From Fidelibacterota bacterium (lineage in GTDB: Bacteria > Fidelibacterota > UBA8477 > JABMPR01): DNA of 64,000 nt. Made by a program: the position numbers and the translations under genes. Every line of letters starts with the position of its first letter. Within the stretch, counting starts at the first letter, position 1. The notes below the pieces were generated by a model, which was not told the DNA's origin, searched no databases, and saw only the letters and a program-made list of their open reading frames with translations. This document shows positions 36,601 through 45,019 of the stretch, in pieces. The stretch is taken from assembly GCA_021734255.1 (NCBI GenBank), contig JAIPJM010000010.1:21370-85369 (forward strand). Direction: 5' to 3'.

Positions 36601-36751
36601 AGACGTCAAAGTGGGGTGTCTGTATGTAAGACCACTCCATCCCCTTGTATTGGACCTTGTTTTTGCCATATTTGGCATGAGCAGATTCTGCCACGGCTGT
36701 GAGCGTGAGCAGGGTGATAAGGATCGTATTTATGACATTTTTAAACTTCAT
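33635..36751 (-). CDS. Giant exported protein: gluzincin-like peptidase, PD40 propeller and outer-membrane barrel
   Basis: The 1038-residue protein begins with a signal peptide ending in AESAHA. Residues 40-250 have a metallopeptidase motif HEMTH at 139-143 and a second ligand in WLAEGYAEYSS near 173, as in the peptidase MA/gluzincin group. From about 290 to 600 there are at least six PD40-type beta-propeller blades of the form SPDGxxIAFxSxRxGxxDIY. From about 680 to the end the alternating pattern of aromatic strands fits a surface-antigen/Omp85-like barrel. Such three-part proteins occur in FCB-group genomes. Function is not known; export and outer-membrane anchoring are strongly suggested. 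It heads the long minus-strand operon. Confidence 0.85.
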   Translation of the reverse strand: MKFKNVINTILITLLTLTAVAESAHAKYGKNKVQYKGMEWSYIQTPHFDVYFYDGGESIAHYAAYVAEQSYNQISYQLNWQLTKRISILVYNSHNDFQQTNVTLGYLQEGIGGFTELFKNRVVLPFEGSYEQFRHVLHHEMTHAIVNDLIFGGNVQSIVSGKMRVNIPLWLAEGYAEYSSLDWDSRADMIIRDAAINGNLPPVQYLNYYMAYKGGQSVVRYIGETFGVERIGEIFHETRHFKDVPKAIEHTLRLDLTTLTEKWHFAVRKDYWPDIEGRKNLDELGYRLTDHSKTKNYFNVSPAVSPSGGKVAFLSDRSGYADIYIMSADDGSGVKKIVSGQRTAELEELKWLSPGLSWAPDNRHIVFAAKSGDEDALVFYDTEKETKHTHKLGLDGIFTAAWSPDGRQIAFSGLQDGASDLFIYNIKSKELTQVTNDLFSDTRPAWSPDGSELAFVSDRGKYTISGTIRRGSRQEKDILLEHDFMTTDVYTLNIESGVITRITDTPGNEDSPSYANTVNKLAYTSDRTGIWNIYYHDFDDGEEYPITDIMTGIFQISWSKDDSRLVFAGYEKGGWDIFTMNNPLDKPSLGNLPALSNYLERSNLQLDLTYSDSLPAPDSEGTNPFQSHVFAYDDKNNNVTAGNQPEPLVTSGLDSTGDYKVRKYKTQFTVDLVDAQAGYSNFFGVQGNALMVFSDIMGNHRVQFGFELYRDLENSDLILGYDYLPNRANYHLMLYNFPDQYVSVSQYYWNLWNFRNYGALFGVDYPLSKYTRVEATLNWLNIYESLTQISFYQNVSDQQSSFNRAYILPEMKMSFDNVLYGSLYPVDGWRLELGLRASPYLEKSARQFVTVRTDIRRYFKFAHDYSIALRFSGASSHGRTPENFMAGGMANWLNYRLDSDYLSFLSDYEDLYFSEYVMPVRGKPYFGLVGNHYSAFNAEFRFPFIEYLSVKWPISLVLGNVRGLVFSDWVRTWDGTQVDTDDLASTLFKDQDNSYWGTGYGMRMNLGVFVLRYDLAFDMSSDSLWDNRQHIWSLGLDF

Positions 36752-36930
36752 TTAAATATCAATGCTCTTAATGCTATCAAGTTCCAATAATTCCAATCAA
36801 GTTAAATCCTGGGGTGAGACATGTCAAACGCTCAAAAAGTTAAGTATTCACACAATTTTGGGCGTGCTGGAAATCTCGTGAGAACAAGATTTGACGTTTC
36901 AGATAAGACTATCCTGCTTATTTTCGGCTC

Positions 36931-37701
36931 ATGACTGAGAGAGCTTATTTCATATCGGATGTACACCTGCATCTCATCGTTGATGATGTAGAGCGGGAAC
37001 GTCGGAAGGAATTATTCGCACTGATGGACCAGATAAAGGAGGAGCAGGCTACCCTTTTTATCGTTGGCGACTGGTTCGACTTTTATTTTGAATATGGTGA
37101 AGTGGTCTCTCAGGTCTACCATGATGTATATACCAAGATGAGTCAACTTGTCCAGGCCGGGATCACGATCCATTATTTTGCCGGGAATCATGATTACTGG
37201 ATCGGTAAGTTCATGTCGGAGCATATCGGAGTGACCGTCCACCTGGACCCTGAGACCATGGAATTTGGGGGTAAAAAGATCTTTTTTCACCATGGGGATG
37301 GTCTGGATGAAGATGATGTCGGATATCGCCGCTTGAAAACGGTGATCCGCCACCCCCTGTTCATCTGGGCGTTTAGATGGCTGTTGCATCCGAATATTGG
37401 TCACTGGGTCGCAAAACAGCTCTCAAAACACAGCCGCAGGAAGTATGCTGGTGAAACTCGGCAATATCTCCTGAATGCCATTCGAAAGAACTACTCCCTG
37501 GCCGAGGAAAAGTTTTCAGAAGGAGTGGATTTTATGATCACGGGCCATATCCACTATCCAAAGATCAAGTCAATCGATGAACATGTCTTTTTAACCATCG
37601 GCGATTTTATCAATTATTTCACCTATGGGTATTTCGATGGACTGAATCTATCACTTAAACAATGGCCTGTTAATCAGTTGGAACAAAGGGAATTACCTTG
37701 A
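36931..37701 (+). CDS. UDP-2,3-diacylglucosamine diphosphatase-like phosphoesterase
   Basis: The metallophosphoesterase signature is complete: ISDVHL, GDWFDFYF, GNHDYW, HHGDGLD and GHIHYP provide the two-metal ligands. The spacing and FxxGDWFD pattern fit the LpxH group, which cleaves UDP-2,3-diacylglucosamine in lipid A synthesis at the inner membrane. The 256-residue length also fits. It could be one of the LpxH-like paralogues common in the FCB group that act on other lipids. It is transcribed divergently from the giant PD40 gene, with 179 bases between them. It is followed by 59 bases and the HEAT-repeat lipoprotein gene. Confidence 0.85.
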   Translation: MTERAYFISDVHLHLIVDDVERERRKELFALMDQIKEEQATLFIVGDWFDFYFEYGEVVSQVYHDVYTKMSQLVQAGITIHYFAGNHDYWIGKFMSEHIGVTVHLDPETMEFGGKKIFFHHGDGLDEDDVGYRRLKTVIRHPLFIWAFRWLLHPNIGHWVAKQLSKHSRRKYAGETRQYLLNAIRKNYSLAEEKFSEGVDFMITGHIHYPKIKSIDEHVFLTIGDFINYFTYGYFDGLNLSLKQWPVNQLEQRELP

Positions 37702-37760
37702 CTTCAAGCTGAATTATCGATAAACTGATTTGATAAATTTTACGGTCTTTTTAGCGAATT

Positions 37761-38885
37761 ATGAAATTGATGGACTTCAAAATGAAGCAAATAATTAGAA
37801 TTGGTTCAGTCGTACTTTTCAGCGGGCTTTTCCTGATTTCATTTATTGCCTGTGTATCTTCAGGCCCTGTTTCTCAAGCCACTGTACAGGAAAACTACAG
37901 CGATTATCGAGAGGGGAACAAGAAGGCATTGAATAATCTGATCGCCTATTACCGGGATACCACAATACCCCTGGAAGTACGCCAGAAAGCCCTGGAATAC
38001 GTAATAGAATCCGGTGACCCTGTGGGATTGCAAGCGGTACGCAACTCCTTGAAAGATGCCGACGATCTGGACTACTCCCTGTTCAGAACAGGATTGACAG
38101 CCCTGAGCAAAACGAAAGATCCAGAAAACATCAAAACGATTTTGCAAGCGATGGCAAGCAGCCGATCTAGCTATGTGGCTGTCAGAAACGAGATGTTCAC
38201 CATTATTGAAGACCAGGTAGACGCCCGGTCAGTTGCCCTGGTCCTAAAACTTTATGCAGACGCTCAGGAGGACTACGCCGCATTTCTGCAGAGTCTGACG
38301 CTGACTCTGGGAAAAATGGATGATGAGCGGGTTGTCCCCATTCTCATGTCCATCGCGAGCAATAAAAAGATCGACGTGAGTATTCGTAATCTGGCAGTGG
38401 AGATCCTGGCCACTAAAAATGATCCCGCTGTTGCACGCTTGCTGGCTGATATGATCAACAACCCGGCCACCCAGGATCAGGTAAAAACCTATGCCATCTC
38501 CATCATGGATGAAATGAAGGATGCCCGACTGATCTCCAGTATGATCGATGCACTCCACAATGAGCAGCAGTCTTACTATTCAATGGTTGACGCCATCACA
38601 CGCTCGCTTGGTGATTTTGATGATCCTGAGCTTAAGGTCGCCATGATCAAGATCGCCAGGGACGATGAAATGCCCAGTCGCTTTCGCAAGCGGGCGATCA
38701 AATCACTGGCAAAATTCAAGGATCCCATCATTGCTGACCAGTTGATCAAGATCCTGGACAATCCAGACAATTTTATTTTCTATAAGGATATCCACGACCT
38801 GGTCGCTGAATTGGACAGTCATGATCTCAATAAAAAACTCCAGCACACGGCACGCATGACACAAGCGAATTGGGAGCGTGAATAA
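37761..38885 (+). CDS. HEAT-repeat lipoprotein
   Basis: The protein has a lipoprotein signal: SVVLFSGLFLISFIAC gives a lipidated cysteine near residue 31 of the long form. In-frame ATGs at 37761, 37770 and 37782 leave the start open; the last gives a better-sized signal peptide, but no strong ribosome binding site decides. The mature part is made of repeated helix pairs with aliphatic positions and 'D-x-R' turns (VVPILMSIASNKK, VARLLADMINNPAT, IADQLIKILDNPD), as in HEAT-like repeats, which act as protein-binding scaffolds. The stop overlaps the next start (TAATG), so it is coupled to the secreted coiled-coil protein and may bind it in the envelope. Confidence 0.75.
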   Translation: MKLMDFKMKQIIRIGSVVLFSGLFLISFIACVSSGPVSQATVQENYSDYREGNKKALNNLIAYYRDTTIPLEVRQKALEYVIESGDPVGLQAVRNSLKDADDLDYSLFRTGLTALSKTKDPENIKTILQAMASSRSSYVAVRNEMFTIIEDQVDARSVALVLKLYADAQEDYAAFLQSLTLTLGKMDDERVVPILMSIASNKKIDVSIRNLAVEILATKNDPAVARLLADMINNPATQDQVKTYAISIMDEMKDARLISSMIDALHNEQQSYYSMVDAITRSLGDFDDPELKVAMIKIARDDEMPSRFRKRAIKSLAKFKDPIIADQLIKILDNPDNFIFYKDIHDLVAELDSHDLNKKLQHTARMTQANWERE

Positions 38886-39631
38886 TGAGAACACTTAAGC
38901 TATCACTGATTCTGCTGACCCTTTTATTGCTAACACTTTCCGCCCAGGATGAAAAGCAAGAGGGACGAGAATTCTTCGAACCAGAGCTCCGGGTTGAGGA
39001 TACCGATAGGGTTGTTGATGAATTGCGAGAAGAGGTTCGTCAGATCCAGAATGAAATGGATCGTATGCGGACTCAAATGCGCGAGTATGACGACCTGAGT
39101 GCTCCCAGGATCCGGAAAGAGATCAAGCGTCTGATAAATTTCCCGGAAGAGATCAGTGAGATCATTCTGAAAAATGGTACCGTTGTTCAGGGGAAGATCA
39201 TTTCAGAGGATATTGACAAGATCGTTGTGCAAACGAATATCGGTACGCTCTCCATCGTCCAGGAAAACATCAAGGAATTGAAGCCCTTTGATAACCTGCA
39301 TGCTGATGTCATTATTGACGGTGATTTCGAAGATCAGCGACACTCGGATCGGCGGGTTTTTATCGGCCGTGTAAAAAATATTGGTATACGGAGAGCCGAC
39401 TTTGTCCGCGTGAGCTTCAGACTACATAATCGCAGAACCAGCATCCTGGCGCATGATTCATCCTTTGTTGAAGGCGAGACCTATAATTTTTATTCCGGTG
39501 TTGTGAGTGAAAGCTCCCTCTCTCCTGGCGAATCATCTGATTTCAGGGTAGAGGTGGAGATGCCGGATGGCGTGGACACGAAAAGTATTTCCTACGTCAC
39601 CTACAAAGTCCTTTTCGACGAATACAATTAG
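38885..39631 (+). CDS. Secreted coiled-coil protein of unknown function
   Basis: The 248-residue protein begins with a clear signal peptide, MRTLKLSLILLTLLLLTLSA, cleaved before QDE. Residues 40-75 form a charged coiled coil (VVDELREEVRQIQNEMDRMR). Residues 95-130 have the repeated 'LKNGTVVQGKI, then IVVQTNIGTLSI' pattern of small beta-strand modules seen in envelope proteins of this group. The C-terminal half resembles an FxLYD-type beta sandwich that begins GRVKNIGIRRADFVRV. Coupled to the HEAT-repeat lipoprotein by TAATG. No enzymatic motif is visible. Confidence 0.7.
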   Translation: MRTLKLSLILLTLLLLTLSAQDEKQEGREFFEPELRVEDTDRVVDELREEVRQIQNEMDRMRTQMREYDDLSAPRIRKEIKRLINFPEEISEIILKNGTVVQGKIISEDIDKIVVQTNIGTLSIVQENIKELKPFDNLHADVIIDGDFEDQRHSDRRVFIGRVKNIGIRRADFVRVSFRLHNRRTSILAHDSSFVEGETYNFYSGVVSESSLSPGESSDFRVEVEMPDGVDTKSISYVTYKVLFDEYN

Positions 39632-39718
39632 AGGGGTTTTCCCCTACTCCCAAATGATGGGAGAGCATTTGTCGATGATGGATCACCTTGAATAATCACC
39701 TAACTTGTAGATAGAGTA

Positions 39719-40699
39719 ATGAGCAATAAGGACCAGAAACTGGATAAGGATAAGGATAAGACCCCTAGTCCTGATGTAAAAGCCAGCGACACAATTAAGT
39801 CTGTTCTCAGTAAGGTTGAGAAAAGAGTAACATCCACTGACGGCAAGGCCGGTATGGATGAACTCAAATATGCTCTGAAGAAGAAACAAAAAGAGCGGAT
39901 CGTTAATGCGGCACTTAAAAAATATCAGTATAGCGAAGAGCTAAAACCGTATCAGGCCGAACTCATCAAACTGCAGAAACACCTTGAAGCTGTTGAGAAA
40001 AAAATGATCATCCTCTTTGACGGGAGAGATGCTTCTGGTAAAGGTGGGGCCCTGCGACGGATCACGCGCTATATGAATGAGAAAAGATACCGTGTGGAGG
40101 TCCCTGGAAAACCCACCAATAGACAACGTAGCGAACTACATATGAAACGTTATATCGAGCGATTCCCGACTGTTGGTGAGATCGTCATGTTTGACAGAAG
40201 CTGGTATAACCGGGCACTGGTGGAGCCTGTCATGGGGTTCTGTACAGACAAACAATACAAAGATTTCCTCAGTTCCGTTAATTCCTTCGAACATAATTTC
40301 GTCGCAGATGGTAATACCTTCCTCCTGAAGCTGTACTTTTCTGTTTCCAAGGAAGAACAGAGTCGCCGATTCGAGCGTCGCAAGAACGACCCGCTCCGTC
40401 AATGGAAATTGAGTGAGGTCGATCTACAGGCACAGGATCTCTGGGATGATTTCACCGAAAAGAAATTCAGGCTGCTCCAGCGTACGAACTCAAAGGAAGC
40501 GCCCTGGTTCATCATCCGATCGGACAACAAACATCTGGCTCGCCTGGAAACAATGAAATTGATTCTGAACACGGTGCATTATAGAGGCAGAAGCCGCTCA
40601 TTAGACTTCAAGCTGAATGAGGATATCGTGATCACTGGGGATCGAGAATTAAAGATCATGGAACGCCAACGTCGCAAACACGGTCGTTTTATTGGATAA
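39719..40699 (+). CDS. ppk2: Polyphosphate kinase 2 (first of two)
   Basis: PPK2 transfers phosphate between polyphosphate and nucleotides. Walker A GRDASGKGG is at about 102-110 and the lid/Walker B DRSWYNRA at about 157-164. The middle GKPTNRQRSELHMKRY and FFSVSK-like segments match the family. A roughly 60-residue lysine-rich N-terminal extension (KDKDKTPSP onward) precedes the kinase, which itself has the usual length of about 230-260 residues. It is followed after 15 bases by a second PPK2 gene, so the two are co-expressed. Whether it prefers ADP or GDP, or AMP-type substrates, cannot be read from the motifs alone. Confidence 0.95.
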   Translation: MSNKDQKLDKDKDKTPSPDVKASDTIKSVLSKVEKRVTSTDGKAGMDELKYALKKKQKERIVNAALKKYQYSEELKPYQAELIKLQKHLEAVEKKMIILFDGRDASGKGGALRRITRYMNEKRYRVEVPGKPTNRQRSELHMKRYIERFPTVGEIVMFDRSWYNRALVEPVMGFCTDKQYKDFLSSVNSFEHNFVADGNTFLLKLYFSVSKEEQSRRFERRKNDPLRQWKLSEVDLQAQDLWDDFTEKKFRLLQRTNSKEAPWFIIRSDNKHLARLETMKLILNTVHYRGRSRSLDFKLNEDIVITGDRELKIMERQRRKHGRFIG

Positions 40700-40713
40700 G
40701 ACAGGAAAATGTG

Positions 40714-41688
40714 ATGAATAAAAAGCCAAGTACCCAAGCGAAGAAAGCTACCCAAAATGAAGCGGGAAAGGCTGAGGCCGTCAACGCCAAGAAGACGAAC
40801 AAAACTGCGTCGGCGAAAAAAGACAAGATCAACTTGCATGAGGGGACTGCATCTAAGAATCTGGGCAAAGCAGACACCAAAGGTCGTGTTGCCGTCCGTG
40901 TTAAGAAAAAAACCATCGACTACGAGGTAGAACTAAAGCGCCTACAGATTGAACTGCTCAAGTTTCAGAATCATGTGAAGGAAACAGGGGCAAGAATGCT
41001 GCTCATTTTCGAAGGTCGGGACGCTGCTGGCAAGGGTGGAACCATCAAGCGTATCACTGAGCACCTGAATCCTCGTGGCGCTCGCGTCGTTGCTCTGGAA
41101 AAACCCAGCGACAGAGAACGCAGCCAATGGTACTTTCAGCGCTATATCCAACACCTACCCACCGCAGGCGAGATCGTACTTTTTGACAGGAGTTGGTACA
41201 ATAGAGCCATGGTTGAACCCATTATGGGATTCTGTACCGATGAACAGAATAAGCGTTTCCTGAAAGATGTGCCCCTGTTTGAGCAGATGCTGGTGAAGGA
41301 TGGGATAAAATTGTTCAAATTCTATTTTTCCGTCTCAAAAGAGGTCCAGCTCAAACGCTTCAAAGCAAGGAAGAAAGACCCCCTCAAACAGTACAAGATC
41401 TCTCCGGTTGACATGGAAGCCCAAAACCTGTGGGACCAGTATTCAGTTAAGAAATTTCAGATGATATCGGAGACCAATCGTACCGTAGCGCCGTGGACGA
41501 TCGTGCGGTCAGATGTAAAGAAGCTGGCGCGTGTGAATACGATCAAGTACATTCTAAAAGGCATGACATATCCAGGTAAGCTGGAAGCAAAATACTTCAA
41601 GACAGATCCAAGCATCATCATATCCGGTATTGATGAGTTGAAGCTGATGGAGGATCTGCTCATGACACCGGGGAAATTACCAGGTTAG
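40714..41688 (+). CDS. ppk2: Polyphosphate kinase 2 (second of two)
   Basis: This is a paralogue of the preceding gene. It has Walker A GRDAAGKGG at about residues 102-110, the lid segment DRSWYNRA, and the PTAGEIVLF, FSVSKEVQ and APWTIVRSD blocks. An 80-residue N-terminus rich in lysine and alanine (KKATQNEAGKAEA) again precedes the kinase core. The frame can be read from GTG at 40711, but AGGA seven bases before ATG at 40714 supports the latter. The N-terminal basic tails of the pair differ in sequence while the kinase cores are alike, as in an old tandem duplication. The gene ends 12 bases before a strong bidirectional terminator. Confidence 0.95.
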   Translation: MNKKPSTQAKKATQNEAGKAEAVNAKKTNKTASAKKDKINLHEGTASKNLGKADTKGRVAVRVKKKTIDYEVELKRLQIELLKFQNHVKETGARMLLIFEGRDAAGKGGTIKRITEHLNPRGARVVALEKPSDRERSQWYFQRYIQHLPTAGEIVLFDRSWYNRAMVEPIMGFCTDEQNKRFLKDVPLFEQMLVKDGIKLFKFYFSVSKEVQLKRFKARKKDPLKQYKISPVDMEAQNLWDQYSVKKFQMISETNRTVAPWTIVRSDVKKLARVNTIKYILKGMTYPGKLEAKYFKTDPSIIISGIDELKLMEDLLMTPGKLPG

Positions 41689-41700
41689 ACTAATTGCTAC

Positions 41701-41733
41701 AAAAAAAGGGGCTGAATTTCAACCCCTTTTTTT
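41701..41733. terminator. Bidirectional intrinsic terminator between convergent units
   Basis: A7GGGG at 41701-41711 pairs with CCCCT7 at 41723-41733 around an 11-base loop that can itself form a small GAA/TTC stem. The A-run on one side and T-run on the other serve both strands. It separates the plus-strand ppk2 pair from the minus-strand TonB receptor gene, whose stop is at 41749. Confidence 0.9.
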
Positions 41734-41748
41734 ATTTCATGCAAGGCA

Positions 41749-43932
41749 TCAAAATAAGAATTCAACGTTCAATGTCGGTGTGAATGGTAAGAGGTCAAAG
41801 GTTCTGTCCTTCAGCGTATTCACAACCCAACTGGCATCGCTGTATTCACCTTCACCTCGGGTGGCATTTGTGATGTTTATGAGTCTAAGACTGATACGGC
41901 CATCGACTTTTTCCCAGGCAACATCCCGGTAAAAGGAAAGATCGATACGGTGGTAAGGAGAAGAGCGATCCCAAGTGGTATTATCCTTCAGGTAATGTTT
42001 TCCGGATGCCAGAGCGAAGTCCAACCTGTAGCCAGTCAATTCCTTATACTTTCCATCAACAATGAGATGCAATTCATGATCACGATGACCGGGCATATTG
42101 ATCTCAGTACCCTGGGTATCTGTAACATTTGCCTTGCTGAAACGATAGCTCAATTTGCTTCTGATACCAGGTGTGAGCTTTTCAACAGATAGTTCGATAC
42201 CGCTGACCGAGCCATCATCATATTTCATCAGCCACTGATCCTGTGCACTGAAATCACCACCCCAGCTGCTATCCATAATGGCAACATACTTCAGCTTATT
42301 CACAAATACTTCAGCTGAAAAATCATATCCAACAACAGGCATGAATCTTCCCCCCAGGCCAATGCTCATCACTTCTGGTATTTCATGGGTGTTATCCACG
42401 GGGACCAACATATCAAAAAGAGCCATACCCAGGCTATTCGAAAGGGATGTTTCCCGTACCAGATGACTGGTCTGGATCAACGAAAAGTGAGCGTTATAGA
42501 TGTTCGATGGCACCCAACTCACCAGAATAGCTGGATTGAGCCTTGCATTGTCTGCGAAAGTAGAATGAACGAACTGAAAACCCAAGTCTGTGGCGATGTT
42601 GTAGGGCAGCGTGTAGCGATACCCTGCTTTGGCTTTTGTTATCCAACCGTTTTCGACTCCAGAACTGCTGGAATCCACATAGGTCAGTTCTGAGCCAAGT
42701 CTTTCGGCACTCAGGCTTAGTGTAACCATATTGTTACCGCCCAGGAAGTAATCAGCCTGAGAGGAAAGTCCCAAGGTGGTCAACTGATTGACAAAGTCAC
42801 CATTCAGAGCCTGATCGAGCCCTTCTGGGATATCATCTGCTCGCAGAAAGCCATGAAATGTTTTCCTGTATAGGTTGGTTTGTGAGGTCAGACGTGGGCT
42901 AAAACGGTGCTGGATCCGACTTGAGATAAAGCCGTTATACCAGCTTGAGTGGGCACTTCTGCCTCTATTCCCCAACCAGTGGAGCTTGTCAAAGGTCAGG
43001 TAACCATTCCCTGACACTTTTGTATTGTTGCTCACATCAAAGGTCACCTTACCATTCAGATCATAAAAATAATAATCCGGACGGAATCGTCGATACACAC
43101 TATCGGCCTGAGAGGTATTCAATGAATAGATCGCATCGAAATCCACGCGACGACCGGAGAAATACCAGGACCCGCCACCTGAATGAGGCCCGGAGGTCGT
43201 GAGACCACTTTCCACAAGACCCAGGATCGCCTGAACATCTGTTTCATTCCGGTTACCTTCCCGGTAGATCAGTTCGATGGAATTGGTCTGCTCCACGCTG
43301 GTTTGTTTAATATTACCTGCCGGATGCTGCTCGATATGCGTTACCGCATCAAGATTAAAGGTTGGATATACATTATATAGATGCCTACTGTCTTCGACAG
43401 GGACACCATCCAGAATGTAGTGAGAGAAATCTGCTGTTGGGTAGAGCCAGCGAATAGGTGCAGATAAGGTATAGGTGTAGACTTCTGCTTCCAGGCCCTC
43501 GCTACTTTTCAGCTCTATGTCCGTAGCGACTTGCGGCGCTGGGATCTGAGAGGTAACCTTCACTTCCGGGGTGATCAATTCGGTATCGACAACCACGACT
43601 TCCTCACCACCCAATGTTTTTGGTTGCATGGCAATGGGGATAATAATATGTGACTCGCCCTCATACTTAAGAATGGTCGTGAATGTGATATATCCCATAT
43701 AGGAGCAGACGATCTGGACCGAGTCGTCATCCAGACCGCTCAGATAGAAATAGCCATCAATGTTGGACGTGCCGCCCAGGTAAGTTCCCTTGATAACCAG
43801 ATTTGCATAAGGGAGAGGTTCCAGAGTCGTTGCATTTCTGATCGTACCAGAAATGGAGTTGATCTGTGCAAAAGAAACCTGAAGTCCTAACAACAAACTC
43901 AAGGCGATGAGTGTTAATTTTTTATTTTTCAT
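41749..43932 (-). CDS. TonB-dependent outer-membrane receptor with carboxypeptidase-regulatory N-terminus
   Basis: The 727-residue protein has a signal peptide ending in LQVSFA. A carboxypeptidase D regulatory-like domain follows at about 24-110: SGTIRNATTLEPLPYANLVI, then GGTSNIDGYFYL. The plug (HYILDGVPVEDSRHLYNV, VEQTNSIELIY) and a long barrel follow, ending in a terminal strand NVEFLF with a C-terminal phenylalanine. This design is typical of Bacteroidota-type TonB receptors for metals, vitamins or glycans. No SusD-like or TonB genes are adjacent, so the ligand is unknown. It is followed on the minus strand by its terminator; the Nudix gene lies 27 bases upstream. Confidence 0.9.
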   Translation of the reverse strand: MKNKKLTLIALSLLLGLQVSFAQINSISGTIRNATTLEPLPYANLVIKGTYLGGTSNIDGYFYLSGLDDDSVQIVCSYMGYITFTTILKYEGESHIIIPIAMQPKTLGGEEVVVVDTELITPEVKVTSQIPAPQVATDIELKSSEGLEAEVYTYTLSAPIRWLYPTADFSHYILDGVPVEDSRHLYNVYPTFNLDAVTHIEQHPAGNIKQTSVEQTNSIELIYREGNRNETDVQAILGLVESGLTTSGPHSGGGSWYFSGRRVDFDAIYSLNTSQADSVYRRFRPDYYFYDLNGKVTFDVSNNTKVSGNGYLTFDKLHWLGNRGRSAHSSWYNGFISSRIQHRFSPRLTSQTNLYRKTFHGFLRADDIPEGLDQALNGDFVNQLTTLGLSSQADYFLGGNNMVTLSLSAERLGSELTYVDSSSSGVENGWITKAKAGYRYTLPYNIATDLGFQFVHSTFADNARLNPAILVSWVPSNIYNAHFSLIQTSHLVRETSLSNSLGMALFDMLVPVDNTHEIPEVMSIGLGGRFMPVVGYDFSAEVFVNKLKYVAIMDSSWGGDFSAQDQWLMKYDDGSVSGIELSVEKLTPGIRSKLSYRFSKANVTDTQGTEINMPGHRDHELHLIVDGKYKELTGYRLDFALASGKHYLKDNTTWDRSSPYHRIDLSFYRDVAWEKVDGRISLRLINITNATRGEGEYSDASWVVNTLKDRTFDLLPFTPTLNVEFLF

Positions 43933-43959
43933 TCTGATTCCCCATCAAAAATATCTATT

Positions 43960-44421
43960 CTAGTACCAGGTTACGTCCCAATCCAGGAGCTCCCCTGATT
44001 CATATTTAAAAACTGCGGAGAAGATATTTTCATGATCTAGCCACTCCATGAATATCCGATCTCCAGGCCATAAACTAACTTTTTCCAGTTCCGAAGAAGT
44101 GATCCATTTCAAGTCTCCTTCAGGCGAGTCTATAAGATCACCCTCAAATTGATCAAAGCGATAGACAAAAACATACCAATCATTCTCGCCATCAAAATTG
44201 GGGAAGGTGATAAATCCTCGCAGAACGGGGTTATCTACCCTTAGGCCCGATTCCTCATGAATCTCTCTGATCGCACAGGCCTCTGGTGTCTCACCGTTCT
44301 CGACCTTTCCTCCCAGGCCATTCCACTTACCCAGATGCATATCCCCTGCTTTTTTGATGCGATGGAGCATCAGGGTACGATCACCATCTCTTACGTAGCA
44401 GAGGGTTGCCAGTTTCAACAT
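43960..44421 (-). CDS. Nudix hydrolase (MutT-like)
   Basis: The Nudix box is complete at about residues 37-59, with the pattern GX5EX7REUXEEXGU in GGKVENGETPEACAIREIH and the following ESGL. The 153-residue length and N-terminus LATLCYVRDGDRTLMLHRI fit the 8-oxo-dGTP diphosphatase branch (MutT/YtkD-like), which cleans oxidised nucleotides. Other nucleoside diphosphate-X substrates are possible. It is located between the TonB receptor and MarR genes, all on the minus strand, with the MarR terminator before it, so it likely has its own promoter in 44422-44477. Confidence 0.92.
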   Translation of the reverse strand: MLKLATLCYVRDGDRTLMLHRIKKAGDMHLGKWNGLGGKVENGETPEACAIREIHEESGLRVDNPVLRGFITFPNFDGENDWYVFVYRFDQFEGDLIDSPEGDLKWITSSELEKVSLWPGDRIFMEWLDHENIFSAVFKYESGELLDWDVTWY

Positions 44422-44477
44422 GATTTACACAGTGCTCCCATCTTCATCAAAACGTCCAAATGATCTGATGTTCCACC

Positions 44478-44509
44478 AAAAAAAGAAAAAGTCCGGTGCT
44501 GCACCGGAC
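44478..44509 (-). terminator. Intrinsic terminator of the marR gene
   Basis: GTCCGGTGC and GCACCGGAC (44491-44509) pair perfectly around a single T. In practice this gives an eight-bp stem with a three-base loop. On the minus strand the stem is followed by a long T-rich run (complement of the A-rich 44478-44490). It lies 25 bases after the stop of the MarR gene on that strand. Confidence 0.85.
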
Positions 44510-44534
44510 CCTTTCCCAATTTTCCCTAAACAAA

Positions 44535-44990
44535 CTAAGCGCTTTTTACAAGCCAGCTGCTTACGATCCCCTGCATTAATGATATACCATCATAGATCTT
44601 ATCGCGTTCACCGATAGAGATATCTTTGAGCATTTCTGCGTGGAGGTCAGCATACTCTTCCTTGAGTTTGCTCACAAGCGTTTGCCCCTTATTGGTCAAA
44701 CTGATCTTTGCAAAACGCCGATCTTCGATACTCTGTACCCGGTCCACCAGCTTTTCAGCAAAGAGACCATCGATGATGCGTGTCAAACGGCTTGGAGAAA
44801 GATGCATGCTACTGGCCAATTCTTGCACTGAATATGATTTTCCAGCTTCAACTATCCGTAAACAGCGAAATTCGGCTACCTTTAGGCCATGATCTTTTGC
44901 AAACATCTTTTCTTTCGCTTCGCAACAGCGTAGTAAGTCAAATGTTAATTCAGTAATGGCCGAAGCCTGTTGTTTCAGTTTGACATCCAT
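44535..44990 (-). CDS. MarR family transcriptional regulator
   Basis: The 151-residue protein has the winged-helix layout of MarR: a first helix with LLRCCEAKEKMF, the recognition region SVQELASSMHLSPSRLTRIIDGL, and a wing ending DRVQSIEDRRFAKISLT, with the conserved D-R-R. MarR proteins bind as dimers to short inverted repeats and usually repress themselves and a neighbour. The Cys pair CC near residue 22-23 could make it redox responsive, but this is only a possibility. Two inverted repeats lie just upstream (45020-45078). No obvious target gene other than itself is adjacent. Confidence 0.92.
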   Translation of the reverse strand: MDVKLKQQASAITELTFDLLRCCEAKEKMFAKDHGLKVAEFRCLRIVEAGKSYSVQELASSMHLSPSRLTRIIDGLFAEKLVDRVQSIEDRRFAKISLTNKGQTLVSKLKEEYADLHAEMLKDISIGERDKIYDGISLMQGIVSSWLVKSA

Positions 44991-45019
44991 TATGTCTACC
45001 CCTTCTATGACAATTCACC

